A stretch of DNA of 64,000 bases from Phallusia mammillata (taxonomy: Eukaryota > Chordata > Ascidiacea > Phlebobranchia > Ascidiidae): assembly GCA_003260075.1 (NCBI GenBank), contig QLIY01000521.1:1-64000 (forward strand), in the 5' to 3' direction. The notes under the pieces were generated by a model that saw only the letters and a list, made by a program, of their open reading frames with translations, was not told the origin of the DNA and made no database searches. The translations under genes were made by a program, and so were the position numbers. Position 1 is the stretch's first letter. Each line of letters begins with the position of its first letter. Positions 14,285 to 21,660 of this stretch are shown one piece after another.

Positions 14285-16689
14285 ATGTGGTACTCGTACT
14301 CGGTATCGGTACTCGCTTTAAAACCTGGTATGATCCCATCACTACTAGTAACACCACTGTTCATCTGGTGGTCAGAATACATATCATAAATTTTATGTTG
14401 TTAAAACACTAATTGTAACAGGAAAAAACAGACAAACTACCTTTGTACTGGTCCAATGATATTTGATTGACATATTTCCTGTGAACCAAAATGTCCTGTG
14501 TGAGAATGTCCAGGTATGTTTTGCCAAATAATTTACTTTGAAAGTTGCGTTTTAAGATGATGAGAATTGATTCAACAATTTCACTGCATTTCAGTTTAGG
14601 TCCATCTTTTACGAAAAAAGTAAACAAAATAGTTTTTTAAATCCCAACCAATGTATCTTTGATTTCGAAACATATATTGCCAAAACATAATAGGGGTGCA
14701 TGGTAAATCATAATTACAACGCAAAGTTTAATGAGAAATACAACAACCCAAAATAGATGTATAAAGTAACATGCTTTGTTGTTCAAATGTTTTGGTAAAT
14801 GTTCATTGATCAAAAAGAACTTAATGTCTGGAACATATCTCACATTCATACAAAGCATTGTGAAACAAATCATTTAAACATAAATGATAAATCTGGTTAA
14901 TTGCAAAATCCAGTGAAATGCTACTGTCTACTACAAGCCCGCTTAGCCTGTGTAGCCCACACTTAGCCGTTGTTTAGTCCACTAAGCCCCCACGTAGCCC
15001 TTGTGTAAGGGATTCCCCCACTAAGTTTCAAAGGTAATTGTATTGAATTATGAATGATGATACCTGACCCCGACCCTAATAGCCCAAAGCATCAGCATTT
15101 TTGTAAGCAGTGGGGAAAGCCCCTATAGGGCTGAGCGGACTGAGTGATGGCTTAACATGCTAAGTGGACTAAGCAGACTCCCAGTTTTAAGACGGTACTG
15201 GTAAAATGCATACAGATCATATAAATGTAGACCATTTAGTTGAATGAAAAAGTTTTGCAAATTGGTTATGCAATAAAGTATATTCATTTTTATGCCAACA
15301 AACAAAAATAGTTATTAAATTAGTTTTGTGTACATACTTTTGACAGCTGTTTTGCTTACTAGTCGAAGCAAAGTGCAAATTTCCTTTAATTTAACCGTCC
15401 GAGTAGACTGCACTGAATCTGTGAATGTATCCCACTTGCTCCTTGCAGCTTCAGATTCTTTGAACAGATACCTATACACAAACAAACAAATGCTTATGAA
15501 AGATGTGCACAACCCAATCCAATGCAATTTTTGCTTTCATTTACCCCTGAACTGCTTTAAACACAGCAGTGTAAGTTCCATCTTTTGTTTTGCCAGTTTT
15601 AGACTTTTCATCCAGCACAAGGACCACCTGTAAAAATGTTCACTAGTTATATTGTTTGTTTGTTTCATGTTTATCCTCAGTAGGAGAGCAATGTTTGAAT
15701 GCTCACAATGAGTCCACCAACGAGTTACCTGTGTTATTGCATGTCCCTTAAATCAGGGGTGTCAAACTCAAACAACTTTGACTTCGACTTTTAAGTAAGT
15801 CGAGGGCTGCACCATCGAAACAAGTGTAACATGACAACAACAAAATTGCATGATTAAAAAGCAACCCCCCCCCCACTTTGACTTCGACTTTTAAGTAAGT
15901 CGAGGGCTGCACCATCGAAACATTTGTAAAAGTGTAACATGACAACAACAAAATTGCATGATTAAAAAGCATAAGGTTCGTTAACTACATTATTGTAATA
16001 AATAACAAACAGTATAGCAGAGTTAAAAAACCAACTGTGCTTTATTGCTTTGTGTAAAAACACTGGCATACAATAATGCAACAATCGCAATTGCTGATTT
16101 TAATATTGGGCTATTTTGATCATCCTTTTAAAACTTTGCATATGACATGAATAGAGAATAATTGTATCATGTAAACTCACTCGTCTGAGAAGAAGGTATT
16201 CCCGCTGAGTAAAACACATTACTTCTAAAAGTTACTTTGAGGTCCGCACAAAAACTCTTGGAGGGCTGCGTGTTTGGCACCCCTGCCCTAAATCATTTTG
16301 TGTATTTTTTTCTATTAAGGAAGTTGGTGACTTTATGTTACTTTTAATGCATTTTAAGTGAAATTTCATTGAACACTTGGGTGTTGATTATTATAATTAT
16401 AACAAACTCCAAAAGCAAACCTTCAAACCAAACCACAAGTATACCTGGGGATTTTGTATCAAATTATTCAGTTTATCCGCATTTTTCTTTCGATCTGTTG
16501 CTTTATCGGACTCCAGATAATGACAGGATCTTACAGCGTCTTCTAATAAAAGTCGACTGGACATTGCAAGGTGATCCCCCCCCCCAAATTATTCAGTTTA
16601 TCCGCATTTTTCTTTCGATCTGTTGCTTTATCGTACTCCAGATAATGACAGGATCTTACAACGTCTTCTAATAAAAGTCGACTAGACAT
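192..16689 (-). CDS. ATM: ATM serine/threonine kinase, N-terminal solenoid part (gene continues off left edge)
   Basis: ATM is the PI3K-like kinase that signals DNA double-strand breaks. Exon 1 starts at 16689 with a start codon and carries the ATM/Tel1 N-terminal TAN motif (residues 17-29, LEYDKATDRKKN), matching the start of vertebrate ATM. The next exons match vertebrate ATM in order: GTYTAVFKAV (exon 2), PKLKCSEIVESIL (exon 4), LGQEILPTL (exon 6), DHLTYILSKW (exon 20) and VTLIFPYI (exon 23). I joined 23 exons with consistent phases, giving 1,564 codons, about the first half of a ~3,000-residue protein. Everything seen is helical HEAT-type solenoid; the FAT, kinase and FATC parts lie beyond base 1. 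Exon 14 holds a charged stretch with RRKR and SPKAKR that could be a nuclear signal. An artificial contig joint falls inside exon 1. Confidence 0.93.
577..620 (-). repeat. Deleted copy of the hammerhead-like repeat
   Basis: On the minus strand this ATM intron segment has the outer parts of the hammerhead-like repeat (TTAGCTACAAACAGTG and CAGCCGGTGACAAGACATT) with the ribozyme core missing. The best-preserved copy, at 11747-11798, has the same flanks TTAGCTGCAGACAGT and CAGCTGGTGACAAGACATT. An internal deletion of about 35 bases explains the difference. Confidence 0.5.
1827..1877. other. ATM: 51-base C run in an ATM intron (probable assembly filler)
   Basis: An uninterrupted run of 51 C lies between ATM exons 20 and 21. 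Runs of 66-82 bases of C or G also occur at 14203, 25938, 58664 and 62811. They share strand polarity with the 10-base joints, so I think they are sequencing or gap-fill artefacts. A true homopolymer cannot be excluded. Confidence 0.6.
2434..2850. mobile_element. hAT-type MITE, inflated by a false duplication
   Basis: The terminal inverted repeats are AGTGGTTCCCAACTGG at the left and GGTTGGGAACCACTG at the right. The flanking 8-bp target duplications are GTCTAAAC (2426-2433) and GTTTAAAC (2851-2858), as expected for hAT insertion. A 10-C joint at 2593-2602 separates two near-identical 155-bp copies of the left half, so the true element is about 240 bp. It sits in the ATM intron between exons 19 and 20. 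Related ends occur at 49553-49758 and 63660-63880. Confidence 0.75.
3354..3695. other. ATM: False duplication around a 10-C joint, copying the start of ATM exon 19
   Basis: About 165 bp is present twice, on either side of the C run at 3517-3526. Both copies begin in the 5' end of ATM exon 19 (true exon 3081-3368) and run into its upstream intron. The right copy holds only about 20 bases of the exon, so it is not a second exon. The copies differ at a few per cent of sites, as expected for two haplotypes. Confidence 0.8.
3879..4135. other. False duplication around a 13-C joint in an ATM intron
   Basis: A 115-bp segment starting AATCAGGCTTGTAGTTGATA is repeated directly either side of the C run at 3994-4006 with only a few differences. 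No gene content is seen. Confidence 0.75.
8766..8822 (-). repeat. Degenerate hammerhead-like repeat copy
   Basis: The minus strand reads ACTGATGATACCTTATATGC followed by CGAAAC and TGTGTGCACTG. The hammerhead core CTGATGA and the GAAA box are intact, but stem II and stem I no longer pair well. It lies in the ATM intron between exons 11 and 12 and belongs to the family best seen at 11747-11798. Confidence 0.5.
9400..9670. repeat. hAT-like element remnant in an ATM intron
   Basis: It begins ACTAGTGATGTAC and contains AAACACAAGCCACATTGT near its right part. The same two landmarks, in the same order, occur in the element at 10963-11340. Both start with the ACTAGTGATG end seen in many hAT-derived MITEs. 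I could not find the right terminus. Confidence 0.5.
9832..10022. other. False duplication around an 11-C joint in an ATM intron
   Basis: A 90-bp segment starting ACATGTAGTTCGACAATAGA occurs on both sides of the C run at 9920-9930. The copies differ by a 4-base indel and one or two substitutions. No gene content. Confidence 0.75.
10963..11480. mobile_element. hAT-like MITE with a false internal duplication
   Basis: The left end is ACTAGTGATGCACCGAACC, a typical hAT-like MITE terminus. A possible right end is CACCACTAGT near 11470. A 10-C joint at 11038-11047 repeats the first 75 bp, so the left end appears twice. The element lies in the ATM intron between exons 8 and 9. Confidence 0.55.
11747..11798 (-). 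ncRNA. Hammerhead-ribozyme-like element (one core base changed)
   Basis: The 52-nt minus-strand sequence folds as a small hammerhead. Stem I is AGCTGCA with TGCAGCT (7 perfect pairs). The core is CTGATTA, where the canonical core is CTGATGA, so the conserved G8 is replaced. Stem II is GACC-TTATA-GGTC. The GAAA box is intact. Stem III is ACAGT-GTAA-ACTGT, followed by the C of a GTC cleavage site. Hammerheads of this size with a short stem III are known from small retroelements and Penelope-like elements. Relatives lie at 8766, 50126, 50205, 57085 and 577. The G8 change should abolish or strongly reduce activity in this copy. It is intronic to ATM (between exons 7 and 8). Confidence 0.7.
13908..14348. 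mobile_element. MITE rich in GGTACTCGGTATCG motifs, interrupted by an 82-C run
   Basis: The ends are inverted: CTAGTGATGGAACAGGTACC at the left and GGTATGATCCCATCACTA at the right. The interior is dominated by alternating ACTCGGTATCG and GATACCG motifs. The C run at 14203-14284 is probably filler, so the true internal length is unknown. It lies in the ATM intron between exons 4 and 5. The window start holds a related fragment. Confidence 0.55.
14930..15180. repeat. CTTAGTCCACTAAGC-type inverted repeat region
   Basis: The left part contains GCTTAGCCTGTGTAGCCC and TTAGTCCACTAAGCC. The right part contains CTAAGTGGACTAAGCAGAC. Together they form an imperfect inverted repeat with short internal repeats of CTTAG and TAGCCC, which suggests a foldback-like element in an ATM intron. 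No clear target duplication was found. Confidence 0.4.
15754..16285. mobile_element. hAT MITE with 8-bp target duplication in ATM intron 1
   Basis: Terminal inverted repeats are CAGGGGTGTCAAACTCA and GTTTGGCACCCCTG. The flanks CCTTAAAT (15746-15753) and CCCTAAAT (16286-16293) form an 8-bp target duplication with one mismatch. This is the classic hAT arrangement. It contains no transposase and includes a false internal duplication of about 90 bp around the C joint at 15865-15874. Confidence 0.8.
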
Positions 16690-16690
16690 T
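16445..16690 (-). other. ATM: ATM exon 1 split across two haplotype copies
   Basis: Exon 1 is present twice either side of the 10-C run at 16576-16585. The right copy has a start codon at 16689 and the authentic upstream sequence but ends in the run. The left copy has a start codon at 16564 and continues to the real donor after CCCCAG at 16445. Neither copy alone gives the transcript. The two differ by a few substitutions. Annotating both as real would add a spurious second start. Confidence 0.85.
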
Positions 16691-16975
16691 GCAAGGTGAC
16701 TTGTCCAGACATTTAGGCACAAACACGCTAAAGAACAAGCATGACAAACGCTCAACTTTGCATCAACTTCAAAACAACAAATTTGTAACGCTACTATTTC
16801 TGCACCTAAGGTTCAGGACGCTGCTCTAACGGCTAGCCGGTAAAACCAATAACTAGACCGCGCGCTACTCAAAATTATTTTGCAAAACAGTAACAAAATA
16901 TGCAATATATCCTTTCTTATTATAAAAGCGGAGTAAAATGAGCACGGTTCTCGACAACGCAATCAGGCCAACGTA

Positions 16976-17430
16976 NTATGCGATGTTTTGTGTGTTTGCT
17001 GGAACCTTTTTTCCGCTGTTTGCCCTGGGGGCGTTGGTTTTGTTTTCTGTCCCGGCACTACGTTTGGTTGTTGCACTGTCACTATATGTTATCCGACTTT
17101 TCTGTTTGTGTTTCACCATTGGTGTTGTTTTACGTAGGTTTCTCAATCTACCTTGCGTATATTTGTTTCTCATAGCAGACTTTCATTTTGTTTTATTTCC
17201 TAATCGTTTCGAATGCAACCCACCGTGTTGCCTTGGCATTCCTGCGCGTGTCCCTAATTACAAATATCCTCGAGACTTGCTTAATTTGCCTCAAGAATAA
17301 CTGCTGTTTTTTCCTNAACATATAGTGACAGTGCAACAACCAAACGTAGTGCCGGGACAGAAAACAAAACCAACGCCCCCAGGGCAAACAGCGGAAAAAA
17401 GGTTCCAGCAAACACACAAAACATCGCATA
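16976..17430. other. Misoriented contig piece between two single-N joints
   Basis: Single unknown bases at 16976 and 17316 bound a 339-base piece. Its first ~110 bases are the reverse complement of the bases just right of 17316. If the piece is flipped, its end overlaps the next piece, so it is probably inserted the wrong way round. A single N is how some scaffolders mark a negative gap. Read in the flipped orientation, the overlap yields a basic reading frame of about 65 codons that starts in this piece and ends at the TAA near 17430. Confidence 0.7.
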
Positions 17431-18489
17431 AAAACACACAAAAAAATTTTGCCATAAAATTAAAATAATTTAAAAAAAATTTGGGCCGAAATATTCCGAT
17501 TTTGGTAACATAAACTAAAACGGGAAAAATAAAATATTGTTCATTTTTTGGAAAAGCTTTACGTTCCTGAAAATCAAAGTGATATGCGCCAGGGGGGGGG
17601 GTTCATTTTTTTGGAAAAGCTTTACGTTCCTGAAAATCAAAGTGATATGCGCCAAATTTCGGGGCGGCTGGTGAAAAAAATGCAATTTAGCAGAAAAATT
17701 TTATGACGTACAAAGGTGGCAGTTTAGGTTTGGCGCTCAAATTTTGGGGTCAAATCCCAACGGATTTCAATGAAACTTGCAGGAAATGCAAATAAGGGTC
17801 ATTACTTTGCACAGAAAAAATATCTACTCAAAAATACCTAATGGTAAAAATTGATAACCGATTAAATGTTATTACTGTCAAATTACATTTTGGAATAAGT
17901 ACGATCTTCAGTTTATCTTTAAAAAACGCAAGAAATTGACACTTAAATGCAATGAATCACACACATATGCAATTATGAGGTATTTAGGCTACTATATTGC
18001 AAGAATCAAAAGAAAACATTGATTCTGAGCGAAATATTAATCATACGAAACTGAATATTGCCATAACGACCAACGCTTGTCCTATTTTGAGGCGGATATT
18101 TAGCTATTGTGTTAAAACGGGAAAAATGCCACTGCCATATTCTTTTTCTGCGGAGCATGCCGTTTTCAAAAAGCCCTAAATCGTTATTCTAACTTCGGGG
18201 CCACTGCTCGCAATATTCACTTGAAGTTCATAACTCGCGCATATTGCCGCCGTCCCGCTCGCCAGCAAACAATGACGCGCGACCGATCAAAATGGCCAAA
18301 AAGGGTTCACTTTCGACCTCAATATCTCGCGAACCAAACAAAGCTGAACAGAAAAATTTGCACACAATACTTTTCAAGGAATTAACAAACCAACGATGGC
18401 ACTCGCTTAAAAAATAATCAAAACCACAAATATTAATACGCTTATGAATATGACTGCTCAATGCTCTTTACCACGTTGCGCGGCATGCG

Positions 18490-18780
18490 GTGTTTAAGGA
18501 GGCGAGTTTGCGCGAGATGATTGGAAAGTGGTTGGAAAACAGAAAAGTTTGTCCGAACGATATAATTTCTGGTCGGGCAATTACAAAGCGCATTAGGGAC
18601 TCCTTTGAGAATCCAGTTTACTACAAGTGTAGGTTAGCTGACAACAAGCAGCTTTATACTGAATGCGACAGATGTAAGGAATGGTACCACCCTGTCCGTG
18701 TAAAGGTAACAGTTCCAATTAATGTTTGTGACAAAAATGTAGTCTGGTACTGTGACAAATGCAGTGTACAAAACGTTTAA
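18490..18780 (+). CDS. PHD-finger-like 96-residue protein inside the inverted-repeat element
   Basis: The frame starts with ATG and stops at TAA 18778-18780, inside the unique core of the element. The C-terminal half resembles a PHD zinc finger: C47, C59-x2-C62, W65-Y-H67 and W86-Y-C88-x2-C91. The cysteine expected three residues after the histidine is Arg 70 and the first pair has only one cysteine, so the finger is degenerate or atypical. The N-terminal 40 residues are basic with no known motif. It may be a captured host fragment, or the remnant of a larger transposon protein. No splice partner was identified. Confidence 0.4.
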   Translation: MFKEASLREMIGKWLENRKVCPNDIISGRAITKRIRDSFENPVYYKCRLADNKQLYTECDRCKEWYHPVRVKVTVPINVCDKNVVWYCDKCSVQNV

Positions 18781-18821
18781 ATAAAATTGATTATTTAATG
18801 GTTAATATTTCGTATTAAATA

Positions 18822-19085
18822 TTGTCAGAAATTTTTGTTAAGGAAAAAGAGAAAAAAAATAGTAATGACTCTCAAATGGTCCGGCCTTCACGAGTTGAGC
18901 CAGTCGTACTTCGGAAAACCGGAGGTAATCATCGATCTGGCTCCGGCGAGAGTCGCGAGTACCTCGTTAGGGAAACCAACGGACATGTACTGCGCAACCA
19001 AAGAGTACCCTTTTTGGCCATTTTGATCGATCGCGCGTCATTGTTTGCTGGCGAGCGGGACGGCGGCAATATGCGCGAGTTATGA
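18822..19085 (+). other. Reading frame running into the right inverted repeat
   Basis: An 87-codon frame begins in the unique core and ends inside the right arm of the inverted-repeat element. Its last ~27 codons are mirrored by the left arm on the other strand. There is no recognisable domain. I list it only because it could be part of a larger element-encoded protein. Confidence 0.15.
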
Positions 19086-19892
19086 ACTTCAAGTGAATAT
19101 TGCGAGCAGTGGCCCCGAAGTTAGAATAACGATTTAGGGCTTTTTGAAAACGGCATGCTCCGCAGAAAAAGAATATGGCAGTGGCATTTTTCCCGTTTTA
19201 ACACAATAGCTAAATATCCGCCTCAAAATAGGACAAGCGTTGGTCGTTATGGCAATATTCAGTTTCGTATGATTAATATTTCGCTCAGAATCAATGTTTT
19301 CTTTTGATTCTTGCAATATAGTAGCCTAAATACCTCATAATTGCATATGTGTGTGATTCATTGCATTTAAGTGTCAATTTCTTGCGTTTTTTAAAGATAA
19401 ACTGAAGATCGTACTTATTCCAAAATGTAATTTGACAGTAATAACACTTAATCGGTTATCAATTTTTACCATTAGGTATTTTTGAGTAGATATTTTTTCT
19501 GTGCAAAGTAATGACCCTTATTTGCATTTCTTGCAAGTTTCATTGAAATCCGTTGGGATTTGACCCCAAAATTTGAGCGCCAGACCTAAACTGCCACCTT
19601 TTTGCGTCATAAAATTTTTCTGCTAAATTGCATTTTTTTCACCAGCCGCCCCGAAATTTGGCGCATATCACTTTGATTTTCAGGAACGTAAAGCTTTTCC
19701 AAAAAAATGAACAATATTTTATTTTTCCCGTTTTAGTTTAAGTTACCAAAATCGGAATATTTCGGCCCAAAATTTTTTTTAATTTTTTGTTAATTTTATG
19801 GCAAAAAATTTTTTTTGCATTTTTAAATTCTGCATGTTCGACTTAGTACAGGTGTGAAATTTCACCTCTCTACCTGTACTAGAACTGAAGAT

Positions 19893-20935
19893 ATGCGATG
19901 TTTTGTGTGTTTGCTGGAACCTGTTTTCCGCTGTTTGCCCTGGGGGCGTTGGTCAAATTTACCATGTGAATTTTGGAGCAGAAATGAAACTTTAACCGTA
20001 CCCATCTAGCAACACAATAGCACGTCTATTCCTCAAACCTACTCTTAAAAGATCCTAAAAGTACAACAAATATAAAGTGCGTTTGAGTTGTTTTTCGGCT
20101 CTAAACTCTTTATAATACCAAGCCTGTTTGATATTAATAATGTGTGCCTCAAAACATGCTACAAAAGAATGAACTGCTGTAGTTGCCCTTAAAGTGCACA
20201 TTCAAAATAAATCACCATTAGGTAAAGTACCGCATTCTTCAAAAGACAAAAATACAATTTATAAATTGATTCCAAAATTAAACGATATGTCAAAATAAAA
20301 TAAAATTGAAAGAAGCAACGGCTAAAAGATCATTTTTACCCATCATCCAATCGGTAAATGCAAGTATAAGGGGGGGGGGTGGCTCTTTGTTTTAAATTCT
20401 TTGTAATACCAAGCCTGTTTGATATTAATAATGTGTGCCTCAAAACATGCTGGGGGGGGGGCAACTGAAGATATGCGATGTTTTGTGTGTTTGCTGGAAC
20501 CTGTTTTCCGCTGTTTGCCCTGGGGGCGTTGGTCAAATTTACCATGTGAATTTTGGAGCAGAAATGAAACTTTAACCGTACCCATCTAGCAACACAATAG
20601 CACGTCTATTCCTCAAACCTACTCTTAAAAGATCCTAAAAGTACAACAAATATAAAGTGCGTTTGAGTTGTTTTTCGGCTCTAAACTCTTTATAATACCA
20701 AGCCTGTTTGATATTAATAATGTGTGCCTCAAAACATGCTACAAAAGAATGAACTGCTGTAGTTGCCCTTAAAGTGCACATTCAAAATAAATCACCATTA
20801 GGTAAAGTACCGCATTCTTCAAAAGACAAAAATACAATTTATAAATTGATTCCAAAATTAAACGATATGTCAAAATCAAATAAAAAGAAGCAACGACTAA
20901 AAGATCATTTTTACCCATCATCCAATCGGTAAATG
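19893..20935. other. False duplication (~460 bp) around two 10-G joints
   Basis: The segment from ATGCGATGTTTTGTGTGTTT at 19899 to about 20365 is repeated from 20473 to 20935, almost base for base. A third partial copy of ~60 bp lies between the G runs at 20370-20379 and 20452-20461. It includes the outer 60 bp of the inverted-repeat element's right arm. I read this as one locus assembled twice. Confidence 0.8.
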
Positions 20936-21424
20936 CAAGTATAATTAAAAGCTAAAAAGTTTTCTGCGATTACCATGCGAAATTTCGCGCCTTGCAAACT
21001 GTAGTCGCGAAGCAACGTGGTCTGGGCTTGTGACGCGTTTTGTCTTTGTTGTGAACATATTGGGACTGTGAATAAAATTCCTTTTTTGGGAAAGATTGTG
21101 AGAACATAAAACGGCAAAAACTGTCATACGTCTTGTTAATTACTCAAATAATTGTTGCTCGTCGTTTGTTTTTGTTATCTTAAGAGAACTAAAAGCAATT
21201 TTAAAACAAGCTTGAAATACCAATAATTTTCTAAGAACTAAAGCGAAAAAAAATCGTTAAAGGTGCCAAACTCGAAAAGCATTACAAACTGTACGTATTG
21301 GTCAGATGAGTTACTATGGGTGCAGCAATTTTTTGATCATCTTATGAAACTACAAAGAATTTTTGGCATAAAAACACATCTGGTAACAATGTCTATTTGT
21401 AAAGCAACATAACATAAAAATTCG

Positions 21425-21660
21425 TTACATTTTTTTTACATGTTTAGATCTTAAGACAAAAAACAGTTGTTCTGTTGCATTTACATCTTACAAAGTACAA
21501 ACATGAACCACTGGAATCCACAAAGTGAAGACTTCGGGGGGGGGGACAACATAACATAAAAATTCGTTACATTTCTTAAAACAAAAAACAGTTGTTCTGT
21601 TGCATTTACATTTTACAAAGTACAAACATGAACCACTGGAATCCACAAAGTGAAGACTTC
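21425..21660 (+). other. Duplicated 5' end of the Tudor gene around a 10-G joint
   Basis: The first 11 codons and the upstream ~100 bp of the Tudor gene occur at 21425-21535 and again from 21546. The first copy runs into the G run at 21536-21545 after the codons for EDF. The second copy continues as the full gene, so the start is 21628 and not 21503. Confidence 0.85.

Larger units (their letters stand above)
192..16689 (-). other. ATM: Exon map of the ATM gene
   Basis: Coding exons in transcript order, from splice sites and phase: 1 start 16689 (3' half taken from the other haplotype copy ending 16445), 2 15545-15627, 3 15338-15471, 4 14441-14605, 5 13345-13513, 6 12683-12878, 7 12169-12321, 8 11554-11655, 9 10754-10876, 10 10102-10279, 11 9094-9316, 12 7932-8474, 13 7276-7478, 14 6464-6961, 15 5744-5913, 16 5406-5584, 17 4988-5160, 18 4447-4608, 19 3081-3368, 20 1949-2227, 21 1147-1389, 22 663-858, 23 192-303. 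All introns are GT-AG. The summed coding length, 4,692 nt, is divisible by three and no exon contains a stop, which supports every boundary. Exon 23 ends in phase 0 at a GTGTGC donor. Confidence 0.88.
17372..19953. mobile_element. Element with ~0.9-kb inverted repeats around a ~0.7-kb core
   Basis: The left arm (17372-18309) is the reverse complement of the right arm (19008-19953) along almost its whole length. The right arm has an extra ~60-bp insertion near 19830-19890, and the left arm contains a false duplication around the G run at 17592. The outermost bases are ACCAACGCCCCCAGGG. The central ~700 bp is unique and includes an intact short reading frame (18490-18780). Flanking bases CAAA on both sides could be a 4-bp target duplication, but this is weak. 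No transposase is recognisable, so it is a non-autonomous or foldback-type DNA transposon of unknown superfamily. Confidence 0.7.

Noticed and set aside
14131-14412. Frames encoding long poly-proline or poly-glycine stretches (also at 25845, 58550, 58613 and 62781-63089)
   Set aside because: They are translations of C or G runs that I attribute to assembly filler; the flanks show no coding signal or splice sites.
16938-17300. 120-codon hydrophobic plus-strand frame resembling a membrane protein
   Set aside because: It spans an N and lies in the misoriented contig piece; it is the antisense of the better-supported basic frame.
17997-19316. Identical 60-codon frames on opposite strands (17997-18179 and 19134-19316)
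   Set aside because: They are the two arms of one inverted repeat, not two genes; no domain is recognisable.
21592-21627. Longer N-terminus of the Tudor protein from 21592
   Set aside because: The first codon there is TTG; the ATG at 21628 is the first methionine and is also preserved in the duplicated haplotype copy.
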